The translations under genes and the position numbers were made by a program. The notes beneath the pieces are model-generated. The model ran no database searches. It saw only the letters and a list, made by a program, of their open reading frames with translations, and was not told the DNA's origin. A stretch of 9,262 bases of DNA from assembly GCA_030621275.1 (NCBI GenBank), contig JAUXHY010000026.1, positions 1 through 9,262 on the forward strand. The letters are read 5' to 3'. Shown in pieces: positions 6,804-9,262 of the stretch (its first letter is position 1; each line of letters begins with the position of its first letter). The stretch comes from a bacterium (GTDB taxonomy: Bacteria > Fidelibacterota > Marinisomatia > Marinisomatales > JAHJCW01).

Positions 6804-9262
6804 ATGAAGAACATAATTAAGATTATTTTATTAATTCTAATCCCACTAGTGGGAGTTGTGATTCTATCATATCCAGGAGTTTGGAAATATAGAACTGAGA
6901 ATATTTTAAACAGAAAAGTTCTTAGGAATAGCGGATGGGAACTCTCAATCGGAGAATTAAGCGGACATCTTTTCAAACAGGTTGAAAGTAAAAATATTAA
7001 TATAACTCATGAAAACGGTACAAAAATTTATATTCCATATTTCAATGCCCAATTTGACGTCTTCAAATCATTAACTGGCAATTTGCATTTGAAGGAATTA
7101 AACATCTATGATTTTTACTTTCAACCTGCAATGCAAAATAATATAGAAAACAAAGTATTTGTACTTCCTGATTTGAATTATGGCAAATTTCCATTAAAGG
7201 TTGAACAAATCAGTTTTGATGGAACTCTTACTATTGCACTAGAGGATTCAACTCATTTAATTGATTTAGATATTCTAAGTGAAATTCGACCAGACGAAAG
7301 CGGATTAAATATTAATTTAGATTCGCTATTTATTAAACATCATGATTTGGACTATTCGTTTATTCTTAATAATACTAATATCAATATAAACAATAGGATA
7401 ATTAATGCAAATCCGATTAATGGTTCAATTGCGGATGTATTAATTGATGGACAATTAACTTTCTTGCAATCTGAAAATCAGCAATTAAAAGGGAATATAA
7501 ATATTAATAATATTATAATTCCTGAAAAATTGTTTGAAGAAACACCATTACAGGTAAGATTTTCAAAAATTAATTCAAATTTTAGGTTTGATACGGATTT
7601 CAAAAATTATTCCGGTATAGTTACCGTAAATAATAATTTGGGACTAAATATGACAGGTGACTTTAATATTACCAAGTTGGAAAATCGCTGGTTAGCGCAA
7701 CAAATTATTTTAAAAAGTGAAGATGCGAGATTATTTGTCCACGGAGATTTTATAGATAACAAAGGAATCAACGCTAATTTTGATCTTGAGAAATTGGATT
7801 TGAGTAAATGGCTTACTCAACAAAAAGCTACTAATATATCGGGAATTGCGACTTTTAATACACATATTGACAGTGGATACATTAAATCATTAGCACTGAA
7901 TCTTGAGACTCAAGAAACAGTATTATTTGAAAATGATACAATTGCAGTAAAAGGTGCCTTCGTATATGAGAATAATCAAATTACAATAGCAGAACCGTTT
8001 ACCGTGTCAGTTGGTCCAAGTTCAATTACAACAGTGGGTGAAATTGATTTTGCTGTAAAAGAAATTGATCTTGAATTGACTTTACAAGATGCGGATGTAT
8101 TTATTATTAATAATTTTTGGAGTGATTCATTAGATAATGGAACAGTATCCGGAAATATTGAAGCATCCGGTAAATTCGATAATCCTAAGATTATTGGTAC
8201 TTTAGTAGGAAAGAATATTGCATACAAGGATTTTTTATTGGCTGAAATGGAATTGGAAGGTCAGTGTGAACAAAACGATAATTTATTGGGTTTTGTTCAA
8301 TTGAAATTAGGTGGCGGGAGGTGGAAAAATATTGATTTTGAACATGGAGAAATTGATATATTATTTAAAAATAAAGAGACACACTTTACTAATATAAATA
8401 TTTTCAATGGTAATGAATATCTTATCGGATCCGTAGTATTAGATAATAAGAATACTTTATATATTAATAATATCAAGACTTTTTATAATAATCACTATTT
8501 TGTGAATACAACTCCTTTTAATATAAATTTTGAGGGAAATAATTTTAGTATTAGTCCGTTTGTGGCTCATTTGGATGATGGTGTTATAGAGGGGGAATTA
8601 TCTTACGGAAAACTGTTAAAAGGGAATATTAAATTTTCGGATATTGATTCGGAGTTATTGCATCCATTTATAAATAATCAAAGATATAGATTTACCGGAT
8701 TGATGTTTGGTGAAATTAATTTTGAAAATTCTACGGGAGATCAAAATTATTCATTTGATATATTGGTAAAGAACGGGGTTTTTGCAAAAGAACCATTTGA
8801 GCAATTAAATGCATCAATGGATTATAATGATCAAATCCTTAATATTCGTGAACTTATTTTGAAGGAAGACGCAAATTCTATAATTAATATAGTAGGTATG
8901 ATACCCTTTGGAGATGCTAAAAAAGTAAAAAAAATACAACTTCAGTCTAATTATCAAAATATTAATATTAAGACTATTACTCAATTTTTGCCAGATTGGA
9001 TTGAAATGACGGGTACTGCGAGTGGAGAGCTAAATATTGATGGAACTGGTAAGAATATGATCAGTGATTTTAACACAACAATAAATAATGCTACTTTTGA
9101 TAAAATTTCACTTGGAACAGTGCGCGGTAGGGGCAGTTATGATGGCAATAATTTAAATTTTAATTCATATTCTTCTGATTTAAATGATGATCACTTTACG
9201 GGTTATGGATATTTACCAATTGATCTAAATATTAAATCAGGCATATTTGGAAAATTCCGTGG
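6804..9262 (+). CDS. tamB: TamB/AsmA-like envelope protein, N-terminal part (3' end outside the window)
   Basis: The frame stays open from the ATG at 6804 to the window edge, 819 codons without a stop. An in-frame TGA at 6783-6785 and no start between make this ATG the start; no Shine-Dalgarno sequence is visible. Residues 4-24 (IIKIILLILIPLVGVVILSYP) form one hydrophobic signal anchor preceded by lysines. It is followed by WELSIGELSGHLF and a stretch ending LTGNLHLKELNIYDFYF, the pattern at the start of TamB/AsmA-like proteins. The rest is a long run of alternating hydrophobic/polar strands rich in Asn, Ile and Asp, with recurring units such as GTVSGNIEASGKFDNPKIIG and GTASGELNIDGTGK, as expected for the periplasm-spanning beta-taco fold. 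The family is anchored in the inner membrane and implicated in outer-membrane protein assembly or phospholipid transfer. The diagnostic C-terminal DUF490/TamB domain lies beyond the window, so a plain AsmA-like protein (YhdP-type) remains possible. It follows the dnaK terminator, so it should have its own promoter, which I cannot pinpoint. Confidence 0.82.
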   Translation, partial: MKNIIKIILLILIPLVGVVILSYPGVWKYRTENILNRKVLRNSGWELSIGELSGHLFKQVESKNINITHENGTKIYIPYFNAQFDVFKSLTGNLHLKELNIYDFYFQPAMQNNIENKVFVLPDLNYGKFPLKVEQISFDGTLTIALEDSTHLIDLDILSEIRPDESGLNINLDSLFIKHHDLDYSFILNNTNININNRIINANPINGSIADVLIDGQLTFLQSENQQLKGNININNIIIPEKLFEETPLQVRFSKINSNFRFDTDFKNYSGIVTVNNNLGLNMTGDFNITKLENRWLAQQIILKSEDARLFVHGDFIDNKGINANFDLEKLDLSKWLTQQKATNISGIATFNTHIDSGYIKSLALNLETQETVLFENDTIAVKGAFVYENNQITIAEPFTVSVGPSSITTVGEIDFAVKEIDLELTLQDADVFIINNFWSDSLDNGTVSGNIEASGKFDNPKIIGTLVGKNIAYKDFLLAEMELEGQCEQNDNLLGFVQLKLGGGRWKNIDFEHGEIDILFKNKETHFTNINIFNGNEYLIGSVVLDNKNTLYINNIKTFYNNHYFVNTTPFNINFEGNNFSISPFVAHLDDGVIEGELSYGKLLKGNIKFSDIDSELLHPFINNQRYRFTGLMFGEINFENSTGDQNYSFDILVKNGVFAKEPFEQLNASMDYNDQILNIRELILKEDANSIINIVGMIPFGDAKKVKKIQLQSNYQNINIKTITQFLPDWIEMTGTASGELNIDGTGKNMISDFNTTINNATFDKISLGTVRGRGSYDGNNLNFNSYSSDLNDDHFTGYGYLPIDLNIKSGIFGKFR

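Noticed and set aside
6758..6976. Minus-strand open frame across the start of the TamB-like gene
   Set aside because: It overlaps the 5' end of a longer, recognisable + strand gene and shows no family resemblance or ribosome binding site.
7976..8227. Minus-strand open frame inside the TamB-like gene
   Set aside because: It is wholly antisense to a continuous coding frame with clear beta-strand periodicity and has no recognisable motif.

Overview
The window is AT-rich DNA with tightly packed housekeeping and cell-envelope genes, all on the + strand. Three things suggest a diderm (outer-membrane) bacterium: a LolCDE-type lipoprotein exporter, a TamB/AsmA-like envelope protein, and the general style of the proteins. 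The LysRS sequence (for example its YPKAISPLAKKHR segment), the DnaK tail ending DADFEVVD and the weak use of Shine-Dalgarno sequences fit the Bacteroidota/Chlorobiota/Ignavibacteriota (FCB) group best. That placement is an inference from family resemblance, not a proven identification.

Layout. Positions 1-1485 hold lysS (class II lysyl-tRNA synthetase), which is cut at its 5' end by the window edge. After 12 bp comes a lolC-like permease (1498-2703, TTG start). It is followed by a second, lolE-like permease (2700-3899) and a lolD-like ATPase (3896-4597), joined by two 4-bp ATGA overlaps. These four genes look like one transcription unit, and the three lol genes should form one inner-membrane ABC complex that releases lipoproteins to the outer-membrane route. 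Positions 4598-4786 are intergenic: a degenerate 7-bp/8-bp periodic repeat begins at the lolD stop codon, followed by probable regulatory DNA in front of dnaK. dnaK (4787-6691) stands alone, with its own strong ribosome binding site and a good intrinsic terminator (6717-6747). A long open frame from 6804 to the window end encodes the N-terminal part of a TamB/AsmA-like protein with a signal anchor.

Together the genes cover lysine tRNA charging, lipoprotein export, protein folding and (by homology) transport of lipid or outer-membrane components across the periplasm. I see no RNA gene, CRISPR array, insertion sequence, toxin-antitoxin pair or phage gene, and no convincing undescribed system. 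The points most worth a second look are the periodic repeat that starts at the lolD stop codon, the forced TTG start of lolC in the same frame as lysS, the direct/inverted repeats before dnaK, and small departures from consensus in LolD and DnaK.
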